Of a stretch of 64,000 bases of DNA, positions 47,617-57,667 are shown in pieces (position 1 is the first letter of the stretch; each line of letters starts with the position of its first letter). The DNA lies in assembly GCA_021797555.1 (NCBI GenBank), contig JAJZZM010000005.1:97625-161624 (forward strand), read 5' to 3'. The notes below the pieces were generated by a model, which saw nothing but the letters and a program-made list of their open reading frames with translations, ran no database searches and was not told where the DNA came from. The DNA comes from Thermoplasmata archaeon. GTDB lineage: Archaea > Thermoplasmatota > Thermoplasmata > Thermoplasmatales > Thermoplasmataceae. The translations under genes were made by a program, and so were the position numbers.

Positions 47617-49635
47617 ATGCAATCATCTAATAAACATGTTTTATCAAATACATATATTTCAAATTTTAAGGTAAGCGATATCATTAAAAGATTATATTAC
47701 TTTAAAATATCAAACATATTATCGCCACCAAATAATAAAGAAATAAAAAATTTAATACGTAATATGGAAAAAAATCTAGACGGCGTCTTTTCGTATCTAT
47801 GGGGCAAAAATATAATAATTGGAATATTAAATAAACAACCCATTAATAACCATATTGACATAGATAAATATAAATTGGAGATAATACCATATGAATCCAT
47901 CGATACCATAAATTACCATAATATCAGCGATTTATTATTAAAATATTTTCAAAAAACACTTTATGGCAAATTAATTATAGATAAAGATCATTTTTATAAT
48001 AAAAATATTTTCTATAAAGATGATATGATTACATTAAATGGTTTTCAGCTTAAATTCAATACTCTGGATAATGGAAAAATAATAATGGCTATAGATTATA
48101 AATACAAGGTGCTTAAAAAAATTGTTAATCAAAATTATATGGAGAGCATAAAAGAAACTTTAAAATCTAAACCTGTTGTAAAATTATTTGATTCGTTGTC
48201 AAAAAGATTTATATTTATAAGCACAGTCACCGACACCAAAGTTGGCGATTTTTGTATTGCCGAAAACAATATTAAGTTAGTAGACTACCTTATGAATAAA
48301 TATGATAAAACTGAGCCAATAGACGTAAATCAAAATGTTCTAATGTCAGGCAGCTATGCCTACAGCCCTCAATTTCTATATAACACAGCGGGTAATATGG
48401 ATTATGACAGCAGTAAATTTTTTATAAATACCTATAATAGATATAAGAAAATAAAAGGCATTGTAGAAGATTTTAATTTGCAATCAATAAAAATTAAGGA
48501 TTTAAATCTAAATTTTAAACCATTTAACATTGAAGAAAATTTCATGTCTTTTAAAAAACCAGTAAGAAAATTCCTTAAACCGGACAGGGGCATTAACAGA
48601 TCATTATGGCATGGTTTTTTAAGAGTTAACCCCTTAGATCATATTTTTATTTATTCTGATTTAGAAAAGGCCATTACAGACAATATTTATGAATTAATAA
48701 AAAGTTATGGAAAGGAAAGATTTAATTTTGAACTTCCAAATAAATATATACCATTAGGACACGAAATATCAGATATTAAAAAGGATATATCCACGAATGC
48801 AGGTAATTGCGGAATAATAGCAATATCTGATAATAGTGATGTTTATAATGAAATTTCTGAACTAATAGAGGATAAGAAAATAGCATTTAAAATGTTGCGC
48901 CTGGACACAGCTAAAAGAATGGCAAAGACAAACGGCATTATTGGAAATTTCCTTATTTCTTTTCTATTAAGGGCAGGAAATATTCCGTGGCTATTAAAGG
49001 ATCTTAATTATGACAATTATATTTTTTTAGATGTTGGAAGGGGCAATGCAAACTATGTTGGATACAGCTTTATAAATGATATTTCAGGATTATTTTCAAT
49101 AGAAAATTCCAGGCCAATAAAGGGTGAAGATCTTGAATACAGGGATTTAGCCCGCATAATGAATAAAATTGATAAAAATAAAAATTCATTGATATATGTA
49201 AGGGATGGTAATATATCAAAAAATGAGTATAATGCCTTAAATAAAATTATTAAAGAATATGGTTATAATGAATTCGCCATAGTTGAATATAAAAAGATGG
49301 AGCCATATAGAATTTTTAGATTTGAAAAAAATACTATAATCAAGCCAAACTCTGGGGACTGCATTAAATTGGATGAAAATAACTATATTTTAGTTAATAC
49401 TGGTTCTTATGAATATGAAAAAAGCCAGGGAACACCCTCAACGAAATTAATAACCTTTAAACAAATTAAGGGCAATTTAAATAAGAAAAAAATATTGGAG
49501 GATATACATTCTTTATGTTATTTAAACTGGAGTACACCGAATCATATATTCTCAGACCCGGCACCACTGCATTTTATGGATAATTTACTTAATGACTATG
49601 GCAATGGAATAATAAGAAAGTTTATTCCATATTAA
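47617..49635 (+). CDS. ago: Long prokaryotic Argonaute with catalytic PIWI domain
   Basis: A 672-residue protein, the size of long-A Argonautes such as TtAgo (685). The C-terminal PIWI domain shows FLDVGRGN (D472), YVRDGNI (D530) and APLHFMDNLL (D655), consistent with an active DEDD-type tetrad; the glutamate finger probably lies in the SRPIKGEDLE loop. MID-PIWI features include LLRAGNIPWLL and SLCYLNWSTPN. Residues 1-400 should hold N, PAZ and MID. pAgos use small DNA or RNA guides to cut invading DNA. No helicase or Ago-linked nuclease is in the same operon; a small nuclease-fold gene is divergent upstream. Its end overlaps the convergent zincin gene by 14 bp. Confidence 0.88.
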   Translation: MQSSNKHVLSNTYISNFKVSDIIKRLYYFKISNILSPPNNKEIKNLIRNMEKNLDGVFSYLWGKNIIIGILNKQPINNHIDIDKYKLEIIPYESIDTINYHNISDLLLKYFQKTLYGKLIIDKDHFYNKNIFYKDDMITLNGFQLKFNTLDNGKIIMAIDYKYKVLKKIVNQNYMESIKETLKSKPVVKLFDSLSKRFIFISTVTDTKVGDFCIAENNIKLVDYLMNKYDKTEPIDVNQNVLMSGSYAYSPQFLYNTAGNMDYDSSKFFINTYNRYKKIKGIVEDFNLQSIKIKDLNLNFKPFNIEENFMSFKKPVRKFLKPDRGINRSLWHGFLRVNPLDHIFIYSDLEKAITDNIYELIKSYGKERFNFELPNKYIPLGHEISDIKKDISTNAGNCGIIAISDNSDVYNEISELIEDKKIAFKMLRLDTAKRMAKTNGIIGNFLISFLLRAGNIPWLLKDLNYDNYIFLDVGRGNANYVGYSFINDISGLFSIENSRPIKGEDLEYRDLARIMNKIDKNKNSLIYVRDGNISKNEYNALNKIIKEYGYNEFAIVEYKKMEPYRIFRFEKNTIIKPNSGDCIKLDENNYILVNTGSYEYEKSQGTPSTKLITFKQIKGNLNKKKILEDIHSLCYLNWSTPNHIFSDPAPLHFMDNLLNDYGNGIIRKFIPY

Positions 49636-50647
49636 ATGAATATTTTGCGGAATTGATTATATCATTAAATTTTAAGTTGTTTTTAGGATCAAATAGTTTT
49701 TCAAACCATAAGTTTAATATTTGATTTTCTTTTTCTAATATTGGTATTTTACTAAATTTTCCTTCAAAAAAATTCCTATAAATATTAATAAGTATATCCA
49801 CAATATTATTATATTTTCTATAATCATTCGATTGATTTTTATAAGTTGCTATAAAATTATTAATAAATGTATTATGGGATTCATTTAAATAGCGCATTAT
49901 AAATTTAATTCTGAAATAATCATCGAAATGGAATGAACTGGGTTCATTAAATGTGTAATTAAATGATAAAATGTAGGAATATGCAAAAGATAAACCAAAT
50001 GTATGGGCCGCAAAAATATCACAGGTAAGTTCTTCTATTTTTTCTTTTTCTTTACTATAGTCTAAACTGGAATTACTAAAAATATGATGTATTTCTTTAA
50101 ATAGGTTTTTATATATATCTTGGTCTGCATCCATATGTATATGCCCGAACTCATGTGCTATTTGCGGGACACCTAAAATGTCCAAACTTGAATTTATATT
50201 TATCGTATACATGGCATCTAATGATAATTTTGTGTATTTGGTTGTAAAAAATAGTGTTGAAAAAAAGTCTGTACCATCCAGTATTATAACATCGGTCTTT
50301 ATGTTAAATATCTTTTTAAGTTTTAATGATATGCCATCCAAAATACGGTGTAGTTTATTATCATTTGTAACTAAAATATTTGAGATTATCAAGTATAAAT
50401 CATTTATGTTAGAACATATCATTTTACTGGCTGTATCTAATAAATCTTCTTTTATTTGCTTATCTGTGGTTATACTAACCTGGCATAATAATTTATTAAT
50501 ACAATCCATATATTTTTTAAATCGTGACATGATTATATCAAAAGTCTGATTGCCTTTATATTTATCATTGAGAATATTTAAGTTATGATCATAGAAACTA
50601 ATTTTGTTTTTCATTATTTGAAGATTAATATCATCCAAATTTGACAT
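49622..50647 (-). CDS. HExxH zincin metallopeptidase
   Basis: A 341-residue protein with IAHEFGHIHMD (H165, E166, H169) and, ~40 residues on, EELTCDIFAAHTFG, giving the EExxxD-type third zinc ligand. The N-terminal ~120 residues are helical with no recognised domain. It follows a 127-residue gene by 2 bases, so the two form an operon. Its tail overlaps the convergent Argonaute gene by 14 bp, so antisense interference is possible. It could be a defence protease or a regulator-cleaving peptidase of the ImmA/IrrE kind; no HTH partner supports the latter. Confidence 0.65.
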   Translation of the reverse strand: MSNLDDINLQIMKNKISFYDHNLNILNDKYKGNQTFDIIMSRFKKYMDCINKLLCQVSITTDKQIKEDLLDTASKMICSNINDLYLIISNILVTNDNKLHRILDGISLKLKKIFNIKTDVIILDGTDFFSTLFFTTKYTKLSLDAMYTININSSLDILGVPQIAHEFGHIHMDADQDIYKNLFKEIHHIFSNSSLDYSKEKEKIEELTCDIFAAHTFGLSFAYSYILSFNYTFNEPSSFHFDDYFRIKFIMRYLNESHNTFINNFIATYKNQSNDYRKYNNIVDILINIYRNFFEGKFSKIPILEKENQILNLWFEKLFDPKNNLKFNDIINSAKYSFNME

Positions 50648-50649
50648 TA

Positions 50650-51030
50650 TTAATCAGCTTTATATGATATGGTTTTCATTTCTTTTATGGCAGTATAAAC
50701 GTTGAGGAAAAATTTAATTTGATTCTTACTGTATTTTTTGGATTGTATTTCTTTTTTTAATTCTAATAATTTTTCAGATAATTCCTGTCTGCTTAGTCCA
50801 TATATTTCCCTTAATTTTAAATTTGCCTTATTAATTAACTCGTCACTTTCATATTTCTTATCATTAAGGATATTAAGAAGTATTTCTCCACCCTCAATGT
50901 ATGCATTTAAATTGTTATTGTTACGGTTATTAAGTATCTGGTCAATAGCATATGCTGCGTTAACAGCTGTTTGCAATAAATCCAGTTTATTTAAATTTTG
51001 TTCTTTTATATGCCATGAGGTATGAAACAT
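50650..51030 (-). CDS. Uncharacterised helical protein, upstream partner of the zincin
   Basis: A ~126-residue, lysine-rich, wholly helical protein (MFHTSWHIKEQNLNKLDLL, then LSRQELSEKLLELKKEIQ). I start at ATG 51030 rather than the TTG at 51033. It ends 2 bases before the zincin start. Size, charge and order suggest an antitoxin, inhibitor or substrate for the peptidase, but no family is recognised. Confidence 0.5.
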   Translation of the reverse strand: MFHTSWHIKEQNLNKLDLLQTAVNAAYAIDQILNNRNNNNLNAYIEGGEILLNILNDKKYESDELINKANLKLREIYGLSRQELSEKLLELKKEIQSKKYSKNQIKFFLNVYTAIKEMKTISYKAD

Positions 51031-51407
51031 CAATTTAATATATTAATAAGATATATAAAATTTACATAGTTTATATAATTTACATTGTATATTTGTAAAT
51101 TTAATCATCTATTAAATATTTAGCATACTTCATAATTGTCTGCAGTGTATAAATTACTATTCATAAGTTTATTTAAAGGCCGGTACTATTGAGGGCATTT
51201 ATTGTTTATTATATAATTTTTAAAATTCTATATTTACATCTTTGATTCAATTAAATAGATTTGAACATATACTCACAATATTTCACAATAATGATGTGAT
51301 GTATTTATTATAGCCTACACACATATTAAAATCCGCTTTGATATATGAAAGTGTTGTGCGATTATTTGGATAAAATATATATTTATCTTTGAATTAATAA
51401 TAGGTCT
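51031..51407. other. Intergenic region with no recognised gene
   Basis: A+T-rich DNA separating the zincin pair from the 2H phosphoesterase. It should hold two divergent promoters. No coding frame, hairpin or repeat stands out. Confidence 0.4.
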
Positions 51408-51950
51408 ATGAATAAACCTGAATATTTTATAGCTATAATTCCACCAAAAGAATATACAGAAAAAATAATACAATTCCAGAAGCTCTGGAAAAATAATTCA
51501 TTGCCATATACTGTTGAACCGCATATAACATTGAAATCACAGGCAGGTCTTGAAAATGGGATGAACTGGCTTGATCCAGTTAAAGCCATATGCAAGGTGT
51601 TTTCTTCATTTAAATTGACCATATCAGGCGTGAAAACTTTTGGGACTTATGTTGTTTATCTATCTATTATATCTGCAGAAATATATGAATTACATCGTAA
51701 AATTGTTGGGGCAGTTGCTCCAGATCCTGAACTTAGTAAGAAATATTTTGAGCTTGATCTTTATGAACCGCATCTGACACTGGGTTTATCTGAATTTGGA
51801 ATGAGCGGTGATGAATTAATGAATATGAAAGAGCAGGCTAAAAGGCATCTCAATAGTTTTCCGCCTTTTATTGTGAAAAGAGTAAGATTGTTCGGGCTTG
51901 AAAATGGTAAGTACCAGAAAATTGAGGATATAGAACTTAAACAAATATAG
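51408..51950 (+). CDS. 2H phosphoesterase (2'-5' RNA ligase-like / cyclic phosphodiesterase)
   Basis: A 180-residue two-histidine phosphoesterase with both catalytic HxT motifs: PHITLK and PHLTLG, in the usual pseudo-symmetric halves. The family opens 2',3'-cyclic phosphates or cleaves 2'-5' linkages, and some members degrade nucleotide second messengers or repair RNA. Length and start are normal; the gene has typical codon use and ends TAG. In a defence island it could dampen cyclic-nucleotide signalling or heal RNA cut by HEPN/PIN enzymes, but a housekeeping RNA role is equally likely. Confidence 0.8.
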   Translation: MNKPEYFIAIIPPKEYTEKIIQFQKLWKNNSLPYTVEPHITLKSQAGLENGMNWLDPVKAICKVFSSFKLTISGVKTFGTYVVYLSIISAEIYELHRKIVGAVAPDPELSKKYFELDLYEPHLTLGLSEFGMSGDELMNMKEQAKRHLNSFPPFIVKRVRLFGLENGKYQKIEDIELKQI

Positions 51951-52688
51951 TATTTGAAATACTGGGATTGCATACTTGACTTTATCAAAATTCTAGTAAA
52001 ATTCTGCAATATTTAATAATTGATATTAATTTATGCAACTTATTAATGATGATTATAAACTTTATTTATAATTAAAAATGAATATTTTTATTTATTAGCA
52101 AACTTAATTAATTGAATCGTTCGAAGTAATAGATAAACCTCGAGCACAGCATTATGCATAAAATCTTCTATTATTGAATTGTGTACCTCTTTCATAAATG
52201 CCATAGATTTGAAATAGCAGTATAGTTATATAAATTTAGAATTTAGCTCTCATTAATAAACATTATTTGATTTAAATTGCATTAACAAATTTATGAAATT
52301 ATAAAAGATAGTTGCTTTAAACAGATTAGATATTAATTTTTGTGTTGATTTAGGATTTGTAAATTTAATTGAGCCTCTGTAATATCTTTATCAAGTTTTT
52401 ATTAGAATAATTTGTAATTTATTTTTATGAGTATACAAAATGTATTAATAAATAACAAATAACTAATCATGAGCCTTGCTTTACATATGACTACCATCTT
52501 TTAAATTGCAAATTATTAAAGATTTTAATAATATGTCAAAGCTTTATAAAAGTATAACTTTTGTTATTTCAATATAAAACAATCATATTGAATTATTAGT
52601 CATAATGAATTTTTTTACATTATTGTAATTTGATTGATATTGTAACTATTTTTATTATATTTCAATAAGAATAAAAATTTAAACAATT
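51951..52688. other. Intergenic region; one short minus-strand frame
   Basis: About 740 bp without a convincing gene. A 38-codon minus-strand frame at 52204-52088 (MAFMKEVHNSIIEDFMHN, then VLEVYLLLRTIQLIKF) has slightly richer G+C and could be the tail of a lost gene. The rest is A+T-rich and structureless to the eye. Confidence 0.35.
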
Positions 52689-53126
52689 TTAAGCAATTAA
52701 ATGGGGATAAAAATAAAAAATTATGGTTAAAATTCCAACTACTATGGAAGAATATGCCCAGGCAATTGTGTAATAAATTTTATTATTACTGCCCTTTGTT
52801 GTGTAAGAATATAATGCAATCACACCCATAATTAAGCCTATATTTGCATACCATGTAAAAAATGATAAGAATAAACTGCCTGAGTAAGCATAATTAGATG
52901 CAGAATAATAAAATAATACATTTAATGCAATACTGTTTGTAAATATTTGTATTCTGCCAATGTAGTGGCGATCAATTAAATAACCAGCTATAATCAATGA
53001 AACTGGTGCAAGATATTGAATATATTTATTAGGAACAATTATGGATATCCATGGAAAACCAAGGATGCTATTAATTATATGATATATCTTATCGAAGAAT
53101 TCCAGGAAGAGGTTTTCAATAATCAT
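52689..53126 (-). CDS. Small integral membrane protein
   Basis: A 145-residue protein with about four hydrophobic segments (YLAPVSLIIAGYLI, FTNSIALNVLFYYSA, YANIGLIMGVIALYSY, SSIVVGILTIIFYFY) and short polar loops. There is no signal cleavage site or catalytic motif. It stands alone between long intergenic gaps. Its function is unknown. A four-helix membrane protein in a defence island could be a pore effector, but nothing links it to a sensor. Confidence 0.5.
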   Translation of the reverse strand: MIIENLFLEFFDKIYHIINSILGFPWISIIVPNKYIQYLAPVSLIIAGYLIDRHYIGRIQIFTNSIALNVLFYYSASNYAYSGSLFLSFFTWYANIGLIMGVIALYSYTTKGSNNKIYYTIAWAYSSIVVGILTIIFYFYPHLIA

Positions 53127-53623
53127 CTAATGTAAGTACCTTATTTAATAGATTAAATTAATATTTTCCATTTTGAAATTACATATATTATAGATACCCA
53201 GATCATATTCAAACATAATCTATATTTTAATTTTTTAATATATTATACATAAATAGAAAACAGGACAAATTAATGTGCTTAAAATAATTTTTAAGCATTG
53301 CATATCATTTTTAATTTTCACCGGAAATCTACACACACTGTTATTTAAATACTAGGATTAAAAGTTGCATATGAAATTGATTTTTATCTTTTAAATATTG
53401 GTTAATGTTAACATTCACATGAAATGTACACATGGAAATATTTTACATATTTTTAGATAATATAAAGGATGAATAACATTATAGAGTTATGTAAGCTGGC
53501 AACTATCTTCAATTTTCACAGTCTATGGTCAGGGCGGATAATGCTTTGTGATTTCTATATAATATAAAAGTAGTGCTGCAATATAAATAAGATTACTGTA
53601 TTTTTATTGCCATTATTATATTC
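53127..53623. other. Intergenic region with no recognised gene
   Basis: Nearly 500 bp between two leftward genes. No coding frame, structural RNA or repeat is visible. A modestly G+C-richer stretch near 53500-53560 has no obvious structure. Confidence 0.4.
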
Positions 53624-55480
53624 CTAGTTTTCACCATTCATGCTATTTTTTATTATATTCTTAATATGATCTCCTGTTTCCCTGTCCTCACAGAATATGT
53701 ATGTACCCGAGATACCCCTTGTTAATAAAATGCGATACCTGTTAATTAATAGATTTATAACATTATTGAATGAATTTAAATCGCCATCTCTGGCCTTATA
53801 GAAAAGCCTTTTTATCTCAAAGTCCTCACAGTTATCGCCAGGAGTCCATTTATTATTGCGCCATACAAGGTCACGTCCCCATATAACACCGGTGTAATCA
53901 GATTCAAATCCCTGGCTGCCATATACCGATGCACATTTATCAAGATTGTTTGAAATACCATCCACCCAGAATGGCGCATAATCCTTCCTTGGATCCATGA
54001 GCCATTTTATGGTTAAATTTGAATTTTTGTAAATATCAAGGCCTGATTTCAATGGATGTCCTATTCTTATGTTTTCAATTGAATTGGGATTTTTAATATC
54101 GCCCCTGGCCTCAGTGAATGATGCAACAAGTGCCGCCTTCTTTCTCGATTGAACCCTATTCTTCAGGCATTTTATCATATCATTTATATTATCAAAATAT
54201 CTTAAATCATAATATTCCGGTCTTTCCGGATACCTCCCTGAGAGAAATTCATTAACAAAATCACGGTATTCAGAACCATTCCTGTAAATGCCCTTAAGAT
54301 TAATTTCAACAGGATTATCAAGATATTTTATAAAATTATCCCTGGTACCCTCCTCGTTTTTACCAAGTATCTGTGAATCATCGTAAAAAAATACGGATAT
54401 TCTTGCTATATTTCCGGCATTTTTTATATTGTTTATGGTCATCCTCTGTGCCTCGTCAAAAATTGCAATGTCAAATTTTGTATTTTGATTATTAATGAAA
54501 TCATCCTCTGCAATCCCCGGATTTCCGGGCCTGCCGGTGGAATAAAACTTAATCAGAACAGAAAGTCCGTGCTTTATATTATCCATAATTTTTCTTAATG
54601 ATGCAACCATTCTGTTGTTTCTGTATGCCAGAACAGATGTTTTATTCAATGATTCTGATCTTAATAACAGATTAATGGCCATTAGCGTTTTTCCTGATCC
54701 GGGGCCGCCATGTATGATGTAATTTCCTGTACCATTATTAACAAGGTTATCAATTATATCCATATATGGCCCAAGCTGCTCACTGTATAAACCATAGCCA
54801 TTGGCTGCAAGTGCTGACATTGCGCCGTTCATAATATCATTATAATAAAGCCTTACAGCATCAAATAAATTTTTATTCTGCACATAGCCTGAATTAATAA
54901 ATTCATGTGCATATTTTTCATTAAACCCCGGGCATATGTCTTCCCTGATCTTATTTATAAGGCAGTTTCTGTTATTCTTATAATATAATTTATCATGTGG
55001 TTTATCAGGGCCATTGATATTATAAAGCAGGGCAAGTGAATCTATTTTATAATTATTAATATTATTAACACTGAATCTTATTTTTCCCTCGTAATTTAAA
55101 ACCTGGTAAACAGGGTCTATTTCCCTTTTGTTATCGGCATAAACAAAGTATTGATTATCATAGCGATTAAATTTTCTCCAGCCCTTCATCTCAATGATTT
55201 CAATCGATGGTTTATTATCATTCATGCCAATTAATATTGCATCGGCCCTCTCACCGCTGGCTGGAATTATATATTCAAGTGAGATTCCCTTTTTGTCCAC
55301 AAGATCCTTGATTATACCATGAATATATTCAATTGACCCCTTCCATGAATTTATTAAATGGATATCAGGAATAGAATTATACAGTTTCCGGTAACTGTCG
55401 GTTAAAATGGAGGAAAAATTATCATTATTTTCATATTCCTCTAAAAACGATATGGTATCATTATAATAAAGACAGTTCAT
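53624..55480 (-). CDS. DUF2075/COG3410-type helicase with N-terminal PD-(D/E)XK domain
   Basis: A 618-residue protein. The N-terminal domain has ERADAILIG (D80) and IEIIEMKGW (E97, K99), a restriction-type nuclease core. The C-terminal superfamily 1-like helicase shows Walker A GGPGSGKT (258-265), Walker B AIFDEAQR, then YDDSQ, GIYRNGSEYRDF, the COG3410 block VYGSQGFESDYTGVIWGRD, and the final RILLTRG motif. Such nuclease-helicases occur widely in archaea and bacteria, often in defence islands. All motifs look intact. Codon use is a little richer in G+C than the broken neighbours. It stands alone with its own promoter region upstream of 55480. Confidence 0.8.
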   Translation of the reverse strand: MNCLYYNDTISFLEEYENNDNFSSILTDSYRKLYNSIPDIHLINSWKGSIEYIHGIIKDLVDKKGISLEYIIPASGERADAILIGMNDNKPSIEIIEMKGWRKFNRYDNQYFVYADNKREIDPVYQVLNYEGKIRFSVNNINNYKIDSLALLYNINGPDKPHDKLYYKNNRNCLINKIREDICPGFNEKYAHEFINSGYVQNKNLFDAVRLYYNDIMNGAMSALAANGYGLYSEQLGPYMDIIDNLVNNGTGNYIIHGGPGSGKTLMAINLLLRSESLNKTSVLAYRNNRMVASLRKIMDNIKHGLSVLIKFYSTGRPGNPGIAEDDFINNQNTKFDIAIFDEAQRMTINNIKNAGNIARISVFFYDDSQILGKNEEGTRDNFIKYLDNPVEINLKGIYRNGSEYRDFVNEFLSGRYPERPEYYDLRYFDNINDMIKCLKNRVQSRKKAALVASFTEARGDIKNPNSIENIRIGHPLKSGLDIYKNSNLTIKWLMDPRKDYAPFWVDGISNNLDKCASVYGSQGFESDYTGVIWGRDLVWRNNKWTPGDNCEDFEIKRLFYKARDGDLNSFNNVINLLINRYRILLTRGISGTYIFCEDRETGDHIKNIIKNSMNGEN

Positions 55481-56014
55481 TAATAATTAAGTGCTTAATT
55501 ATATATCTATTTTATTAGATAAAACTATGATAAATTTAAAAATATTTAAAAATTCATTTAAGTTTTAATTCTCCATATCCTTTTAGGAAATCTACACTCA
55601 CTTTTTACCTTATTAAAATTACAGCCAGTTTATCGTATATTGTCCCGTAAATATTTCCTATATATACCTGGTAAAAATATAATAAAAGAATACAGACCCG
55701 AAATGAAGTTAACTAATAAGAAAATAAAATACAATCAGGGAAAAAAGTAAAAGATTTAGAATATGAAAAGGATAAATACACATAATGTGGATTAACCACA
55801 ATGAACTTATATTATCCATGTTCATGGCTATAATGGATATATGGTTAAAACATCATACAAGGGAATCAATTCAGGAATTAATAATTTGTTATATAATCAT
55901 CATTTGTTTTATATCATAATGAAGTCTTAAATACAAAATTATAGATAATGTTAAGGACGTATACCTAATTTCGATCGGCAGAAGCTTATTTATAATTATG
56001 TACAAAAAATAATA
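55481..56014 (+). mobile_element. Intergenic region with an rve-type IS N-terminal remnant
   Basis: From ~55636 the plus strand matches 26716 onward: CGTAAATATTTCCTATATA, then AAAAATATAATAA and ATGAAGTTAACT, with stops in all frames. Further on (55800-55915) are transposase-like words such as MFMAIMDIWL after a single shift. It is another decayed copy of the IS remnant at 26.7 kb. The rest of the interval is non-coding. Confidence 0.5.
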
Positions 56015-56158
56015 CTATTTCTGACCTCTTAAAAACCCGGGCCACATATAAATATATATCGATACAATTTTTGCAGCATTGCCATCATAATTTTCTGTTA
56101 TAACTTTAATGCCGTAACAATATAATGCTTCCATTCTACAGCTGGTGAGCAATTTCAT
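56015..56158 (-). CDS. Possible 47-residue small protein divergent from AbiEi
   Basis: The frame starts MKLLTSCRMEALYCYGIKV and ends YIYMWPGFLRGQK. Its residue content is more protein-like than random A+T-rich frames, but there is no ribosome site or recognised family. It may be a fragment of a larger lost gene. Confidence 0.25.
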   Translation of the reverse strand: MKLLTSCRMEALYCYGIKVITENYDGNAAKIVSIYIYMWPGFLRGQK

Positions 56159-56254
56159 GGGTCTAATATTATTCAAATTACATGTAACAATATCACCATA
56201 TTTGTGGATATATAGTAACACAACTATTATATATGATATTACTATATATTGTAT

Positions 56255-56866
56255 ATGCAGTATAATAGTATGCAGGATATTTTAAATGAACTTTCAGGCC
56301 ATAAAAAAATATTCACGATAAAAGATGCAGCAAAAATAATGAATAAATCCAGTAAATATGCCTCAAAATTATTATCATCGAATAAATACGTTAAAAGAAT
56401 AGAAAAGGGAAAATATTATATTAATAATGGCAACCAGATAGATTTTTATGAAATCGCTTCCAACATAGTTTACCCATCATATATTAGCCTTTTTTCTGCA
56501 TTTGAGTATTATTCAATTACCGACCAGATTATAAAAAAATACAGCGTAATATCTATTAAGAGGCACAGAAATATAGAACTGGAAAAAAATTTAATAGAAT
56601 TTAATTTTATAAAAAGGGAAAGATTTTTTGGATATAAAAAAATAAACAATATATACATTGCGACTCCTGAAAAAGCGTTTATAGATTCAATATATTATAA
56701 AAACCCCGAATTTTCTTATGTAGAGAAATCTTTCAATAGGGCCATGAGGTCTAAATTAATTGATGTTAAAAAATTAATAGAATATTCAGAAGGAATGAAT
56801 TCACCTGCTTTAAAAAACAAAGTCGCATTATTGATTAAAAATTACAGGAGTGGACAAAATGATTGA
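56255..56866 (+). CDS. abiEi: AbiEi-family antitoxin
   Basis: A ~203-residue protein with an N-terminal winged helix (IFTIKDAAKIMNKSSKYASK, then KRIEKGKYYI) and a C-terminal domain containing YISLFSAFEYY and ATPEKAFIDSIYY, which together define the AbiEi/transcriptional-regulator antitoxin family. AbiEi represses its operon and neutralises the nucleotidyltransferase toxin AbiEii. I start at ATG 56255; TTG 56249 and ATG 56270 are alternatives. The gene overlaps the toxin start by 8 bases. The antitoxin is intact although the toxin is interrupted by a TnpB element. Confidence 0.8.
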   Translation: MQYNSMQDILNELSGHKKIFTIKDAAKIMNKSSKYASKLLSSNKYVKRIEKGKYYINNGNQIDFYEIASNIVYPSYISLFSAFEYYSITDQIIKKYSVISIKRHRNIELEKNLIEFNFIKRERFFGYKKINNIYIATPEKAFIDSIYYKNPEFSYVEKSFNRAMRSKLIDVKKLIEYSEGMNSPALKNKVALLIKNYRSGQND

Positions 56867-57463
56867 TGAAAAAACTTTAATGCAGTACTCATATAAATTC
56901 CAGGATATAAGGCAGCTTGAAAAGGATTATTTGCTGGCACTTTTATTATATGAAATATACAATGAATTCGATGATGAATTAATATTCAAGGGCGGTACTT
57001 CCCTAAAATACTTTTATAATTTAAACCGGTTTTCGGAAGACCTTGACTTTTCATATTTATCTAAAAAGCATTCTTTAAACTCAATTTATGTTAAAATGAA
57101 CAGGGCACTTAAACATGTCAATTTGCAATATGATATAATAAACACAGAACATAGAGGGCATAAAGCAGGAGATACTGTTGTTGGCATAAATTTTGAGCTT
57201 AGAATAAAGGGGCCATTATATAATAAATTAAATTATATGGAAAATATAGATATAGACTTAAGTTTGAGAAATGACGTTATATTACCTCCGGATATAAAGT
57301 ATCTGGTACCATCCTATCCTGATATTCCAATGTTTCCTGTACCCGTAATGAATTTAAACGAGATTATTTCTGAAAAGGTGGCCTCAATCATTGAACGTGA
57401 TAAGATGCGTGATATATATGATTTATATTTTCTTATTAAATTCCATAATTTACAAATCAATCC
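56859..57463 (+). pseudogene. abiEii: AbiEii nucleotidyltransferase toxin, 5-prime part (interrupted by a TnpB element)
   Basis: The frame from ATG 56859 carries the AbiEii nucleotidyltransferase signature: LIFKGGTSLKYFY and RFSEDLDFSY (the metal-binding D-x-D), then ISEKVASIIERDKMRDIYDLYFL. Coding similarity ends at LQIN (57461), after which the frame runs into the inserted element and stops at 57500. AbiEii enzymes add nucleotides to targets such as tRNA and stop growth. The C-terminal helical domain is found in frame beyond the insertion at 58969-59158. Whether the truncated 216-residue product is toxic is unknown. Confidence 0.8.
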
Positions 57464-57667
57464 ACCAGAAAGAAAGCCACTGAGTTTACGATGTGGATGA
57501 ATTCCTGGGATTATAAAATTAGTAAATATTCAATAAATAACAATCATTTAAAATATTTTCAGAACCCACGAATGGTATAATTTTTAAAATAATAATAAAT
57601 TAGATGTTTTTAGAATAAATATATATAAACGAATCTTTATATATATTTATTTTATCCATTTATATAC

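Noticed and set aside
52088..52204. 38-codon minus-strand frame as a real gene
   Set aside because: Short, no promoter or ribosome site, no recognised family; noted only inside the intergenic entry.
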